Positions 43,227 through 50,762 are shown, counted from the stretch's first letter. The stretch: 64,000 nucleotides of DNA from Lachnospiraceae bacterium OF09-6 (GCA_003435055.1 QUMM01000018.1:1-64000); one strand, 5' to 3'. Notes: generated by a model from the sequence alone, not told the origin. A program made the numbers and translations.

Positions 43227-43789
43227 TTATCCACCACCTCCAGTTCATTCTTCTCATTTATTGTGTATATCCCGTCTTTTTCTGCTTTTACTGACATTGC
43301 ATACACGATCATTCCACGTTCATTCTCCCGCACCAACCCCAGATAACTGCCTTTTACTGCTGTCACTTCCGGATGTACACCTCTGGCGATTGCGATGGCG
43401 CCCTTCTGCTCTGCTGTCGCTCTGTCCCTGGCAATCTGACACATAGTTATCTTTCTCTCCCAGTCCATGCGTGGGTTTCTGACCATATATTCCATGGTCT
43501 TGATTACGAACTGTTCCATGTTCAGTTCCTTCAAAAGCGTCATTTCTGTGCAAGAGCACACTTGTCCCTGTTCTTCGTTGATGTCACCGCCAGCATTGAT
43601 CAGGAAATACCGGTTGCCTTTGTCAAGCCCATAGTAGCCCAGACAGTCTGGTGCATACTCCACAAAATGGAATCCATTGCATCTTGCCTTGCATTCCGGT
43701 TCAATGTAAGTGCCACTGGTAGCGTACTGATATACGCCTTTCCCCAGCGTGGCACACATATTTTTGTTGAAACCTCTGATTCCTTCCAC
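43223..43789 (-). CDS. Phage protein of unknown function
   Basis: 188 residues: EGIRGFNKNMCATLGKGVYQY, ECKARCNGFHFVEYAPDCLGYYGLDKGNRYFLINAGGDINEE, and EQKGAIAIARGVHPEVTAVKGSYLGL. Cys-rich alpha/beta protein resembling the short conserved proteins (DUF7666-like) that accompany PcfJ genes. Overlaps pcfJ by 4 bp. Confidence 0.65.
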   Translation of the reverse strand: MEGIRGFNKNMCATLGKGVYQYATSGTYIEPECKARCNGFHFVEYAPDCLGYYGLDKGNRYFLINAGGDINEEQGQVCSCTEMTLLKELNMEQFVIKTMEYMVRNPRMDWERKITMCQIARDRATAEQKGAIAIARGVHPEVTAVKGSYLGLVRENERGMIVYAMSVKAEKDGIYTINEKNELEVVDK

Positions 43790-43805
43790 TGTTTTTCTCC
43801 TTTGT

Positions 43806-44285
43806 TTAGTCTTTGTTATAATAATTGCTGATTGTCTCAGCTACCTGCTGCCGTGTTGGAATGCCAAGCCAGATATCTTCTCTCAGTCCTGCCTCTTTGC
43901 AGATTTCACTATTTACCTGCTGTTTAATCTCAAATCCAAGCTTCAGCAGTTTCCCGAACAACCCCACCAGGCTCTTGTTCTTCCTGCAGACTGCACAGGC
44001 CAGATCTTCCTCCTGCATACACATCTCCAGGACAAATCCTTTCCATTCTTCCCAGATTCCGCTCACTTCCAGATCTTTGGCCTCCATCTCGATTCTGGCC
44101 ACAGCTGCCTCTCTCGGTGTGCAGAGTACTTCTGTCAGATCATCCATGTAATCTTCCGCATCTTCCTGATCCAGTCCATTCTCTTGCGCCAGCGCAATTA
44201 AGGCTTCCTCGTCTCCCTCTTCCTTTTCTGCTTTCGCTGTGCGGATCAGCTCGTCATAGCTCATCTTTCCAAACTTATCGAACAT
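43806..44285 (-). CDS. Phage protein of unknown function, helical
   Basis: 159 residues, acidic and helical: SYDELIRTAKAEKEEGDEEALIALAQENGLDQEDAEDYMDDLTEVLC, then a Cys pair region MCMQEEDLACAVCRKNK. Found with PcfJ-like genes in similar phages. Overlaps the RNase H-like gene by 11 bp. Confidence 0.62.
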   Translation of the reverse strand: MFDKFGKMSYDELIRTAKAEKEEGDEEALIALAQENGLDQEDAEDYMDDLTEVLCTPREAAVARIEMEAKDLEVSGIWEEWKGFVLEMCMQEEDLACAVCRKNKSLVGLFGKLLKLGFEIKQQVNSEICKEAGLREDIWLGIPTRQQVAETISNYYNKD

Positions 44286-44711
44286 CCCGTTCTCCTTTCC
44301 CCATCTCTTCTTTCATCCAGTTACTGTATTCATGTTTCCCTCTTACTGCGATCAGTTCATGCTCTGCAGTCAGCTCAGCGATTCTCTGCCACAGGCCGAC
44401 ATTGGCGATCTGGTTTCCCTTGCTGTTCCGGAAGTCTTTCCCGATCCAGACCGGCATCTGATGTACCAGCATATTCAGCATCCAGTCATTCCGGCAGTGA
44501 ATGTAAATGATACATGGCCGCCGGATCCGTTCCAGTGCTTGATCAGAGCTGTCATGGTTGCCATGTTATAGGTTCCCGTCAGCTGATCCCCGCCGCTTCT
44601 AGTATTTCCTGGAAGCGAACGACATTCCAGCAGGTACCGGTACTGCCTGTTCATCTCTTTCGGAGACGTACTGTCGCACTCTATGTAGATGTCGATTTCT
44701 TCTTTTTGCAA
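44275..44711 (-). CDS. RNase H-like phage protein, apparent frameshift
   Basis: Two frames give about 145 residues: EIDIYIECDSTSPKEMNRQYRYLLECRS...GTYNMATMTALIKH, then MLNMLVHQMPVWIGKDFRNSKGNQIANVGLWQRIAELTAEHELIAVRGKHEYSNW. Adding one base near 44530 restores LIKHLERIRRPCIIYIHCRNDW. Fold order and motifs (first-strand Glu, NxxxxxALI helix, GKHEY near the end) resemble ribonuclease HI. Might remove RNA primers or act on replication intermediates. Confidence 0.62.
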
Positions 44712-45493
44712 CCTTTTCGCCTCCTCTTCTTTTTCTTCGGTGGATCCGTCATCCGGACCATGGTGTAGCGCCTGTATGGATAACCGGTTACCGGATTGGT
44801 GCCTTCATGGATGTTGGCTATGTAGTATCCCTTTACCGGCTTGACCTCCATCTTCCATCTGACCAGTTCCTTTTCCTTCGGTTCCGGAAGCGGCATATTG
44901 CGGGATGTGTTATAGCTGGACTCCCTGATCCGCGTCTTCTCCACGGTGCCGTCTTCTTTCTTCTCTCCGGTGCCGGCTGTCTTTGTCATATACGATGCTA
45001 ACTTTGTGAAATCCTCATCATACGTCTTGTCATTATGCTTCAGATCGTTACTCCACGTTCCTCCATGCTTCCAGGCTTTCTGCAGGATACTGGCTGTATC
45101 GCCGATCTCATTCACTACCAGATGGATATGCCAGGCTCCTTTTGTACCTCTTTCTATGTTCCGGATCCAAAACAGTTCATATCCTCTTTTCCTATATTCC
45201 CTTTGCACATATCTTTTGGCTTTCTGGAAATCCTTCAGCGCTGCCTGCATATCCGGCGGTCGTTCTTCCTTGGCATAGGTCCATGTGGCAAAGATGTCTC
45301 CTTCTTTGAAATATTCCAGGAGACGCAACCTGCAGTCTCTCATTTTCCTCATCCGGTTTACCTGCTTCACCTGCTCTTCAGTCGGCTTCTCTTTCTTCCG
45401 TCTCTTCTTACCAGGTGCTCCATAGTTCCCCTGATGGTACTCTTCTCTATATAAAATCTTTCCGCCTCTTAACTTATATGTTGTCCTCAGCAT
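44681..45493 (-). CDS. HUH-type replication initiator (rolling-circle Rep)
   Basis: 270 residues. The His-hydrophobic-His motif is AWHIHLVVNE (near residue 120), with EYFKEGDIFATWTYAKEERP before it and a Tyr-Lys element, FTKLASYMTKTAG, after it, the usual order of motifs I-III in HUH endonucleases. C-terminus is very basic. Such enzymes nick an origin and form a phosphotyrosine link. It lies at the head of the replication cluster and is preceded by hairpins and a divergent small RNA promoter, as in rolling-circle plasmids. Start at 45493 is the first Met. Confidence 0.75.
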   Translation of the reverse strand: MLRTTYKLRGGKILYREEYHQGNYGAPGKKRRKKEKPTEEQVKQVNRMRKMRDCRLRLLEYFKEGDIFATWTYAKEERPPDMQAALKDFQKAKRYVQREYRKRGYELFWIRNIERGTKGAWHIHLVVNEIGDTASILQKAWKHGGTWSNDLKHNDKTYDEDFTKLASYMTKTAGTGEKKEDGTVEKTRIRESSYNTSRNMPLPEPKEKELVRWKMEVKPVKGYYIANIHEGTNPVTGYPYRRYTMVRMTDPPKKKKRRRKGCKKKKSTST

Positions 45494-45533
45494 CCCTCTA
45501 TATGTCCTATCTTTAATATCTTAATCAAGTTGG

Positions 45534-45557
45534 AAACAGTGGCTGAAACCACTGTTT
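45534..45557. other. Hairpin in the rep leader
   Basis: Perfect 9-bp stem AAACAGTGG/CCACTGTTT with a 6-nt loop, about 40 bp before the rep start. On the plus strand TTC follows, so it could also end a plus-strand transcript; on the rep mRNA it may act as an attenuator. It is also a candidate nicking or single-strand origin hairpin. Confidence 0.45.
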
Positions 45558-45560
45558 TTC

Positions 45561-45589
45561 TTGACTTTTTCGACCTCTTGGGATACTAT
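45561..45589 (+). promoter_or_regulatory. Plus-strand promoter opposing rep
   Basis: TTGACT (45561-45566), 17-bp spacer, TACTAT (45584-45589): close to consensus and pointing away from rep, toward the terminator at 45624-45651. Confidence 0.6.
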
Positions 45590-45595
45590 AAACAT

Positions 45596-45651
45596 GAGAT
45601 TATTTTTAGCCCCCAAAAGGCTTGCCGATGCTTTTATGCATCGGCTTTTTT
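45596..45651 (+). ncRNA. Candidate antisense RNA to the rep leader (about 56 nt)
   Basis: From the predicted start near 45596, the plus strand runs to a strong terminator: GCCGATGC (45624-45631) and GCATCGGC (45638-45645) with TTTTTT after. The transcript is complementary to the mRNA leader between the 73-residue gene and rep. Antisense RNAs of this size govern Rep levels in rolling-circle plasmids, so copy control is the obvious guess; no expression evidence exists here. Confidence 0.5.
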
Positions 45652-45871
45652 AATATTCATTTGCAGCCGCTTCCGCAGCCTCTTTTATCAGTTCTTCCAG
45701 CTTCTTCCGATCTGCCCGCACTCGACTGACCGACACTGTGCTGAAAGCAAATGGTTCCGATTCTTTTCTGAGCAGATGTTCTTTCACTCCTGCAATGGCT
45801 AATGCCAATTCTGCTCCTAAAAGCTGATGTGAACCGCTGATCCTGATCTGGCCGCCATTTATTTCGATCAT
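45650..45871 (-). CDS. Small phage protein, unknown function
   Basis: About 73 residues starting at the Met at 45871 (MIEINGGQIRISGSHQLLGAELALAIAGVKEHL), with AGAGG seven bases upstream. Predicted helix-rich; no family recognised. Overlaps the preceding membrane-protein stop. Confidence 0.6.
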   Translation of the reverse strand: MIEINGGQIRISGSHQLLGAELALAIAGVKEHLLRKESEPFAFSTVSVSRVRADRKKLEELIKEAAEAAANEY

Positions 45872-46056
45872 CATCCTACCTCTTTCCATTCATCCGTTTT
45901 CAGATCATAGATCTCCATAGGCTGGAAGATCAGTTTTTTCGCCCGGATGCTATTTCTTTTTCTTGCCTCCTGTAAATCACGCAGCTTCAGGCTCACGATT
46001 AAGCCTGATACCATGCCAGCCATAAACACACAGGCAATTATCATTAACAAATCCAT
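45871..46056 (-). CDS. Small single-pass membrane protein
   Basis: 61 residues: hydrophobic N-terminal helix (LLMIIACVFMAGMVSGLIVSL), then a basic cytosolic tail. Early-operon gene; the stop overlaps the next start. Function unknown. Confidence 0.6.
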   Translation of the reverse strand: MDLLMIIACVFMAGMVSGLIVSLKLRDLQEARKRNSIRAKKLIFQPMEIYDLKTDEWKEVG

Positions 46057-46072
46057 CTTCCCTCTCCCCCGC

Positions 46073-46216
46073 TTAAGCGGTTTTCTCTGCTGCCTGGAAT
46101 GCTGCCAGTGCCCTGGCAGCTATCATCTCCAATATCTTCTCTGTCTGATCCGGCTGTACACTATCATCATGGAGCCGGATCACGGCTTTCTCCGTTCTGA
46201 TCTCACTTACTAACAT
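46073..46216 (-). CDS. Small phage protein, unknown function
   Basis: 47 residues from the ATG at 46216 after GGGGAGG. MLVSEIRTEKAVIRLHDDSVQ then a helix rich in Ala. Not homologous to anything I know; spacing and ribosome site support translation. Confidence 0.6.
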   Translation of the reverse strand: MLVSEIRTEKAVIRLHDDSVQPDQTEKILEMIAARALAAFQAAEKTA

Positions 46217-46245
46217 AGTTACCTCCCCATGTTCTTTACTGCATG

Positions 46246-46434
46246 TTATGCAGGACCGTTTGTACCACTTGCATCTCCGTAAATGATCTGGATCAGATCC
46301 TGCTTCTGTTCTGCGTTAATTGCTCCTGCTGCCTCAGATAGAATAGTCATCCTGTAAATCTTCCTGGACCACTCTTCACTCCCTCTGGACAGTTCCGCAA
46401 GTTCCTTTAATTCATTGAAAAATGCATTATCCAT
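46246..46434 (-). CDS. Small helical phage protein
   Basis: 62 residues from the Met at 46434 (MDNAFFNELKELAELSRGSEEW), which is preceded by GAGGG. Overlaps the lipoprotein gene end. Helical; function unknown. Confidence 0.58.
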   Translation of the reverse strand: MDNAFFNELKELAELSRGSEEWSRKIYRMTILSEAAGAINAEQKQDLIQIIYGDASGTNGPA

Positions 46435-46444
46435 GTTGTTACCC

Positions 46445-46828
46445 TCACTCAATATCTACATGTGGAATGATTCTTTCCGGATAAAACTGCAATTCATAAT
46501 GATACTTATCAGTGTCTTTGGGTTCTGTCTGTTCCATCACATAACAAGTCCAGTCATTCAAATATATGTAATCTTTGTAATACTGGCTTTCTCCGGTTTT
46601 GATAGTCACAATCAGTTCATTCTCATCATTGTTGCTGAGAGACATATACCCTTCTGCCTGCAGCATAATGGTGTCTGTTCTGGCATTTGTAACTGTGATT
46701 TTTCGATACACATTAAATTCATTTGCATCCTTTGACAGATTGTGATTCACTACATCCGCCGTAGAACAGCCTGTTATTCCACCTGCTAAACCAGCTAACA
46801 TTATTGCTGTAATTATTTTCTTTTTCAT
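46445..46828 (-). CDS. Phage-encoded lipoprotein
   Basis: 127 residues. Signal peptide KKKIITAIMLAGLAGGITGC with a lipobox ending at Cys21. The mature part is beta-rich (FNVYRKITVTNARTDTIMLQAEGYMSL, YIYLNDWTCYVME). Surface lipoproteins in temperate phages sometimes block superinfection, which is a reasonable guess but unsupported here. It is expressed with early genes on the minus strand. Confidence 0.7.
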   Translation of the reverse strand: MKKKIITAIMLAGLAGGITGCSTADVVNHNLSKDANEFNVYRKITVTNARTDTIMLQAEGYMSLSNNDENELIVTIKTGESQYYKDYIYLNDWTCYVMEQTEPKDTDKYHYELQFYPERIIPHVDIE

Positions 46829-46835
46829 TTCTCTG

Positions 46836-47005
46836 TCACTCCTCGCTAATAACTATCTGTAACTGATTTCTGGCCACTATCAACTTTGTTAATGCATCTA
46901 CCATATTGAAAATATATCTGCGCTATATACGTCTACGCCGTTGCTTATTTCTGTTTGAATACAATCACAAATACTCTCTATAGTTTTATCAATCTTCTGT
47001 TCCAT
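46836..47005 (-). CDS. Small phage protein, apparent frameshift
   Basis: 56 residues if one base is added near 46909: EQKIDKTIESICDCIQTEISNGVDVYSADIF then NMVDALTKLIVARNQLQIVISEE. The length with the added base is a multiple of three. Start at 47005 follows AGGAGGTG. Small helical proteins of this kind are common in early phage operons. Confidence 0.55.
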
Positions 47006-47057
47006 CTATTTCACCTCCTCCGACCGCACTTTCTGCTGTTGACTTTTATGTTGTTCT

Positions 47058-47267
47058 TCACAAAATCTGTTGAAGAACAACATAAAATTCTTTCACAGAT
47101 TCAAGACATATCTTCATCTGATGGAGAATACTCCGGTAATTCTGAAGAAGCCGAAGATACTGATGACCCCAAATGATAAATAAGATAATTGCGGTCACCT
47201 GTGTAAGTGCTAATGCAATCTCTAAATTTCTTACTTTCTTATGCAGGTGATCCATCTCTTTTTTCAT
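47058..47267 (-). CDS. Small membrane protein with coiled-coil
   Basis: 69 residues: N-terminal charged helix (KKEMDHLHKKVRNLEIALAL), membrane segment (TQVTAIILFIIWGHQYL), then a C-terminal helix. GGAGGTG lies upstream. Role unknown. The adjacent 47268-47389 is a noncoding gap between divergent genes. Confidence 0.6.
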   Translation of the reverse strand: MKKEMDHLHKKVRNLEIALALTQVTAIILFIIWGHQYLRLLQNYRSILHQMKICLESVKEFYVVLQQIL

Positions 47268-47389
47268 GTTTTCCGTTTATCTCACCTCCTCCGGCTACGC
47301 CGGTTATTGACTTTTCTGCTTATTCTCCGTATCCTTTACTTACAGGCTGTTACGATAGCTAAGTAATTACACATGAAAGGATTTTCTTT

Positions 47390-48154
47390 ATGGACATTAA
47401 TTTACCTGATTCAGTTGATAACGCTATCAAAAATCTAACAGACGAACCTACCAAAGGAATTGGCACAACTCTCTCTGATGCTTGGTTTCTTGTCTTTGGT
47501 GGTATTACACAGGCCGCACAAAAAAGAAGAATGAGGTACTCTTTTGAACTCGAACAATATAACCGAGAGCTCCAATGTTCTGTTTCCAACATACCTCCTG
47601 AAAAATTAATCGAACCAGATATTCAAATAACAGCTCAGGCATTGGAAAATTCCAAATATTGCATTGAGTCAAAAGAACTTCGTAAACTCTTTGTTAACTT
47701 AATTTCAAATTCAATGAATTCTGACTGTACTAATATTGTTCATCCATCTTTTGCAGAGATCATAAAGCAAATGAGCCCTTTAGATGCGCGCATATTAAAA
47801 AGCTTAAATCCTGGTGAAAATTTTCCTTTAGTTGATTATGTAGTAGAAACAGTGAACGATCATAGCTATGAAACGCTATTATCTAATGCGTTCATTCCGT
47901 CTTTCGAAGAAATCGAGCTTGTAAATGCAAGTGCTTCCATTTCTTCTTTAAATCGTCTGGGAATTGTTTCTTTTGACACAGGATCATTTATTACAAATGA
48001 TGACCTCTATGCTCCCTATCGCAAAACAGAATTTTTCCAGAAACTTTCTGCTGAAATTCTTCGCTACAAACCAGGTCAAAAAGCTACTTTCCATAAATAT
48101 TTGGGGCACTTTACTCCTCTTGGGATGAACTTTTTTGAAGCTTGTGTAAAATAG
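47390..48154 (+). CDS. DUF4393 (Abi-alpha) family protein
   Basis: 254 residues, on the plus strand among minus-strand early genes. AWFLVFGGITQAAQKRRMRYSFELEQYNREL, then IPPEKLIEPDIQITAQALENSKYCIESKELRKLFVNLISNSMN, the signature I associate with the Abi-alpha/DUF4393 family of abortive infection. C-terminal half is a winged-helix-like region (SSLNRLGIVSFDTGSFI). Probably a lysogenic-conversion cargo gene with its own promoter, defending the host against other phages; function inferred from family only. Its last 44 bases overlap a small gene on the other strand. Confidence 0.78.
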   Translation: MDINLPDSVDNAIKNLTDEPTKGIGTTLSDAWFLVFGGITQAAQKRRMRYSFELEQYNRELQCSVSNIPPEKLIEPDIQITAQALENSKYCIESKELRKLFVNLISNSMNSDCTNIVHPSFAEIIKQMSPLDARILKSLNPGENFPLVDYVVETVNDHSYETLLSNAFIPSFEEIELVNASASISSLNRLGIVSFDTGSFITNDDLYAPYRKTEFFQKLSAEILRYKPGQKATFHKYLGHFTPLGMNFFEACVK

Positions 48155-48290
48155 CTAATGTCTGTTTATTGTTTTCTATTGTTTTCTCGCACATTTCTTT
48201 TACATAGCCATCTACCTTTTTAAAATAGTAGGTGGCTACAATTTTGGCAGTTAATGCCGAGATCACTACGCATGCTACAATAATATCCAT
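48111..48290 (-). CDS. Small membrane protein opposite DUF4393
   Basis: 59 residues from the ATG at 48290, with GGAGGTGAG five to seven bases upstream. N-terminal membrane helix (DIIVACVVISALTAKIVATYYF), Lys/Glu-rich tail. It overlaps the DUF4393 stop on the opposite strand, an arrangement that could let each transcript interfere with the other. Confidence 0.65.
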   Translation of the reverse strand: MDIIVACVVISALTAKIVATYYFKKVDGYVKEMCEKTIENNKQTLAILHKLQKSSSQEE

Positions 48291-48815
48291 CTATCTCACC
48301 TCCTCCGGCTGTATCTTCAACTGTAATTCCATTTGTTCATATTCTGGAGTCTTTACAAAATCCTCTGGAAGTGAAATGCCAAACTGCTCACACTCTTTTT
48401 TAAATGCTTCAGCAATCTTGTGTGGTGCTGAACCCTGCTTTGTCATAATGCGATCTGTGACTCTGCCAAGTTCTGCAACACTAGATGCAATAATTGGATT
48501 CAATGGACACGGAAGTTTTCCGTCTTCCATTTCATGGAAACGATTTATGTACCTTGCAGTAAATTCTGTTCCTTTTGGTCCTGTCAGCTTATGTGCTATA
48601 AACTCGCAGCCCTTCTTTGTGACTTGAAAGCATGGAAGGATTTTGTTCTGCTCTGTTATGTATGTCGCATCCTTAAAGAAATCGGTGAACGCAATTTTGC
48701 TTTCTCCTAATTGTTCGGTATATTTTCTAATGTCCCTCAGCAAATCACAGTGTTTCTTTCCTACCATTTCTGCTACTTCCATTGAAGTAATCGTGTTTCG
48801 TGTTAAGTTGTTCAT
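48291..48815 (-). CDS. Rha family phage regulatory protein
   Basis: 174 residues: SMEVAEMVGKKHCDLLRDIRKYTEQL, FFKDATYITEQNKILPCFQVTKKGCEFIAHKLTGPKGTEF and YINRFHEME. This is the Rha domain, a lambdoid phage regulator that interferes with growth in some hosts lacking IHF. Sits directly after the Cro-like gene and could modulate early expression. Confidence 0.83.
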   Translation of the reverse strand: MNNLTRNTITSMEVAEMVGKKHCDLLRDIRKYTEQLGESKIAFTDFFKDATYITEQNKILPCFQVTKKGCEFIAHKLTGPKGTEFTARYINRFHEMEDGKLPCPLNPIIASSVAELGRVTDRIMTKQGSAPHKIAEAFKKECEQFGISLPEDFVKTPEYEQMELQLKIQPEEVR

Positions 48816-48855
48816 TTTTATCTCCTAGTATCAACTTGTTTAGTATCTTCAAAAG

Positions 48856-49056
48856 TTACTCTTGTGCAAAAAAAATGGCCATCGGATCTTTTATATTTAA
48901 TTTATCAATCATAATCTGAATTTCATCACTTCCAAAAACACCTATTTTCATTTTTTCATAAAATGTTTTTGGTGTAATTCCTATCATTCCCGCCACATCT
49001 GTCTGTGAATAGCCATTTTTTGCTATTACACCTCGTAATTCATCTGTTTTAATCAA
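48856..49056 (-). CDS. Cro-like/DUF739 helix-turn-helix regulator
   Basis: 66 residues from the TTG at 49056, which follows GGAGGCG by seven bases; an in-frame ATG at 49101 is upstream of that site. The helix-turn-helix SQTDVAGMIGITPKTFYEKMKIGVF is the DUF739 type often divergent from a CI-like repressor. It would drive the lytic side of the switch. Confidence 0.72.
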   Translation of the reverse strand: MIKTDELRGVIAKNGYSQTDVAGMIGITPKTFYEKMKIGVFGSDEIQIMIDKLNIKDPMAIFFAQE

Positions 49057-49078
49057 AATATCGCCTCCGTATCTTTTT

Positions 49079-49165
49079 AAGTTACTATTAGAATACCACA
49101 TTTTTGTAACTTGTCAAGATATTTTTTATTGCATTTATAACATTTTTGTGCTATTATCAAGTTAC
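49079..49165. promoter_or_regulatory. Divergent lysis-lysogeny switch promoters with repeated half-sites
   Basis: Minus-strand promoter: TTGACA (49112-49117), 16-bp spacer, TATTCT (49090-49095). Plus-strand promoter: TTGCAT (49129-49134), 17-bp spacer, TATTAT (49152-49157). The half-site AAGTTAC occurs at 49079-49085, inverted at 49106-49112 (over the minus -35) and again at 49159-49165 (just downstream of the plus -10). A fourth copy lies at 48853-48859. Confidence 0.65.
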
Positions 49166-49188
49166 CACAAAGGAAGGAGATCTTTCTA

Positions 49189-49728
49189 ATGACCGTTGGC
49201 GAACGAATTAAAGAATTACGAACAAATCTTGGTTTAAGTCAAGTTGACTTTGCTGATAGAATCAATGTCTCAAAACAAACTTTATATAAATATGAAAATA
49301 ATATCATTACCAATATTCCTTCTGATAAGATAGAGGCTGCTGCTCGTCTTGGCAACGTTTCTCCTGCTTATTTAATGGGATGGGATTCTTGGGATTCTGC
49401 TATAAAACTAATTTCCAATGAAATAAAACGAACTTCTGACCAAACAAGACTTTATATCCAATTGTTTGAATCATATGGTTATAAAATAAACTTAAAGTTA
49501 AATACAGTAGATGTACAAACTAAAGATGAAAAGACTTACTCTTTTGATCGCAAAGAATTTATGAGTATGCTCCAGCGCTGTTATAAAGACATTACCTATA
49601 ATATTGAACGATTAATTGATGAACAAGACGAACTTTGGGCCGCTCATGCCCGTACTGATATGGAGCAATCCTCTGATGCTGTTCAACAGGATCTGGATCT
49701 TATGAATGATGATACTAAATGGGAATAA
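49189..49728 (+). CDS. CI-like XRE-family repressor
   Basis: 179 residues. N-terminal HTH_3: VGERIKELRTNLGLSQVDFADRINVSKQTLYKYENN. The C-terminal 100 residues are charged and helical with no peptidase domain, so it is not a LexA-type self-cleaving repressor; clearance could instead depend on the ImmA-like protein encoded downstream. GGAAGGAG precedes the start. Governs lysogeny from the shared operator region. Confidence 0.83.
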   Translation: MTVGERIKELRTNLGLSQVDFADRINVSKQTLYKYENNIITNIPSDKIEAAARLGNVSPAYLMGWDSWDSAIKLISNEIKRTSDQTRLYIQLFESYGYKINLKLNTVDVQTKDEKTYSFDRKEFMSMLQRCYKDITYNIERLIDEQDELWAAHARTDMEQSSDAVQQDLDLMNDDTKWE

Positions 49729-49744
49729 AGGAGGAAATGATATT

Positions 49745-50017
49745 ATGATGTATCCATTTATGACTCTCAATGACGATACTGAAATTACACATTCTGAAAT
49801 GAAACCAGATGGACGCGTAAAGGTTTATATTGAAACCCCTGATGAAAAATATTGTTTTAAACATGCCACCTGCTGGCTCCCGGATTATTCCTGGGAAGAT
49901 GTTTTTCAATATTCTGATGATGATATCAATCGTTTTACAGAAATTATCCGTTCTATGGCTCACTTAATCATGGAATTTTCGCAGGAGGGAGGATTTGATA
50001 ATGCCTCAAATTTTTAG
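49745..50017 (+). CDS. Small acidic protein paired with DUF4160
   Basis: 90 residues, starting at one of two ATGs (49745/49748) after AAAGGAGG. YPFMTLNDDTEITHSEMKPDGRVKVYIETPDEKYCFKHATCWLP, then an acidic helix. Sits exactly where DUF2442 usually accompanies DUF4160. Same operon: it overlaps the DUF4160 gene by 17 bp. Confidence 0.62.
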   Translation: MMYPFMTLNDDTEITHSEMKPDGRVKVYIETPDEKYCFKHATCWLPDYSWEDVFQYSDDDINRFTEIIRSMAHLIMEFSQEGGFDNASNF

Positions 50018-50279
50018 ATTTGGCGAATATTGGATTTACTTCTGGACGAATGAAAACAAACCTCTTGAGCCAATCCACATCCATGTTGCAAAAGGTGCAC
50101 CTACTGCTAATGCTACAAAAATATGGATCACCAGTACTGGTAATTGCTTACTTGCCAATAATAATTCTCGTATTCCAAATCACACACTTCGCAATATCAT
50201 GCGAATGATTGAAGCACGGCATAATGATGTTATACAAGCATGGCTGAATTATTTTGGTGAAATACGTTACTTCTGTTAA
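50001..50279 (+). CDS. DUF4160 family protein
   Basis: 92 residues from ATG 50001 (MPQIFRFGEYWIYFWTNENK), with GGAGGGAGG upstream. The opening through EPIHIHVAKGAP matches DUF4160. Members pair with small partner genes and are suspected toxin-antitoxin components, without proof. Within the lysogeny operon. Confidence 0.78.
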   Translation: MPQIFRFGEYWIYFWTNENKPLEPIHIHVAKGAPTANATKIWITSTGNCLLANNNSRIPNHTLRNIMRMIEARHNDVIQAWLNYFGEIRYFC

Positions 50280-50300
50280 TCCTGAATTGAGGTGAGACAC

Positions 50301-50762
50301 TTGAACTATGAACAGCTTTTAACTGTGGCTGATCAGTCTGGACTTCTGGTCAAAGAACACCCCCTTCAGGTACATGATGGCCTGATCTCTGGTAAACGGA
50401 TTGCTATCCGTAAAGATATCCAGACTCAGACCGAAAAGTCTTGTGTACTTGCTGAAGAGATCGGCCACTACCGTACCAGTACCGGTGATATTCTTGATCA
50501 GAGCAAAGCAGAAAACCGTAAGCAGGAGCTCCATGCCAGAATCTGGGCCTATAATGAACTGATCGGGTTAAAGGGAATCATCCGTTGCTACGAACACCGA
50601 TGCCATTCTTTCAGTGAGATGGCTGAACTCTTAGAAGTGACAGAAGAATTCCTGTCAGAAGCATTAAAATACTACCGATCTAAGTATGGCATTTACACTA
50701 TATACCATCAATACGTTATTTATTTTGAGCCACATTTATTAGTAATGAAGAAGATTTGTTAA
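50301..50762 (+). CDS. ImmA/IrrE-like protein with altered active site
   Basis: 153 residues from the TTG at 50301 after GAGGTGAG. The segment KSCVLAEEIGHYRTSTGDIL aligns with the HExxH motif of ImmA/IrrE peptidases, but the first His is Ala (AEEIGH). In ICEBs1 ImmA cleaves the ImmR repressor to trigger excision. Here the motif variant is also seen by me in other phage homologues, so it may be active with a different ligand set or act without cleavage. Follows the repressor and DUF4160 genes. Confidence 0.75.
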   Translation: MNYEQLLTVADQSGLLVKEHPLQVHDGLISGKRIAIRKDIQTQTEKSCVLAEEIGHYRTSTGDILDQSKAENRKQELHARIWAYNELIGLKGIIRCYEHRCHSFSEMAELLEVTEEFLSEALKYYRSKYGIYTIYHQYVIYFEPHLLVMKKIC

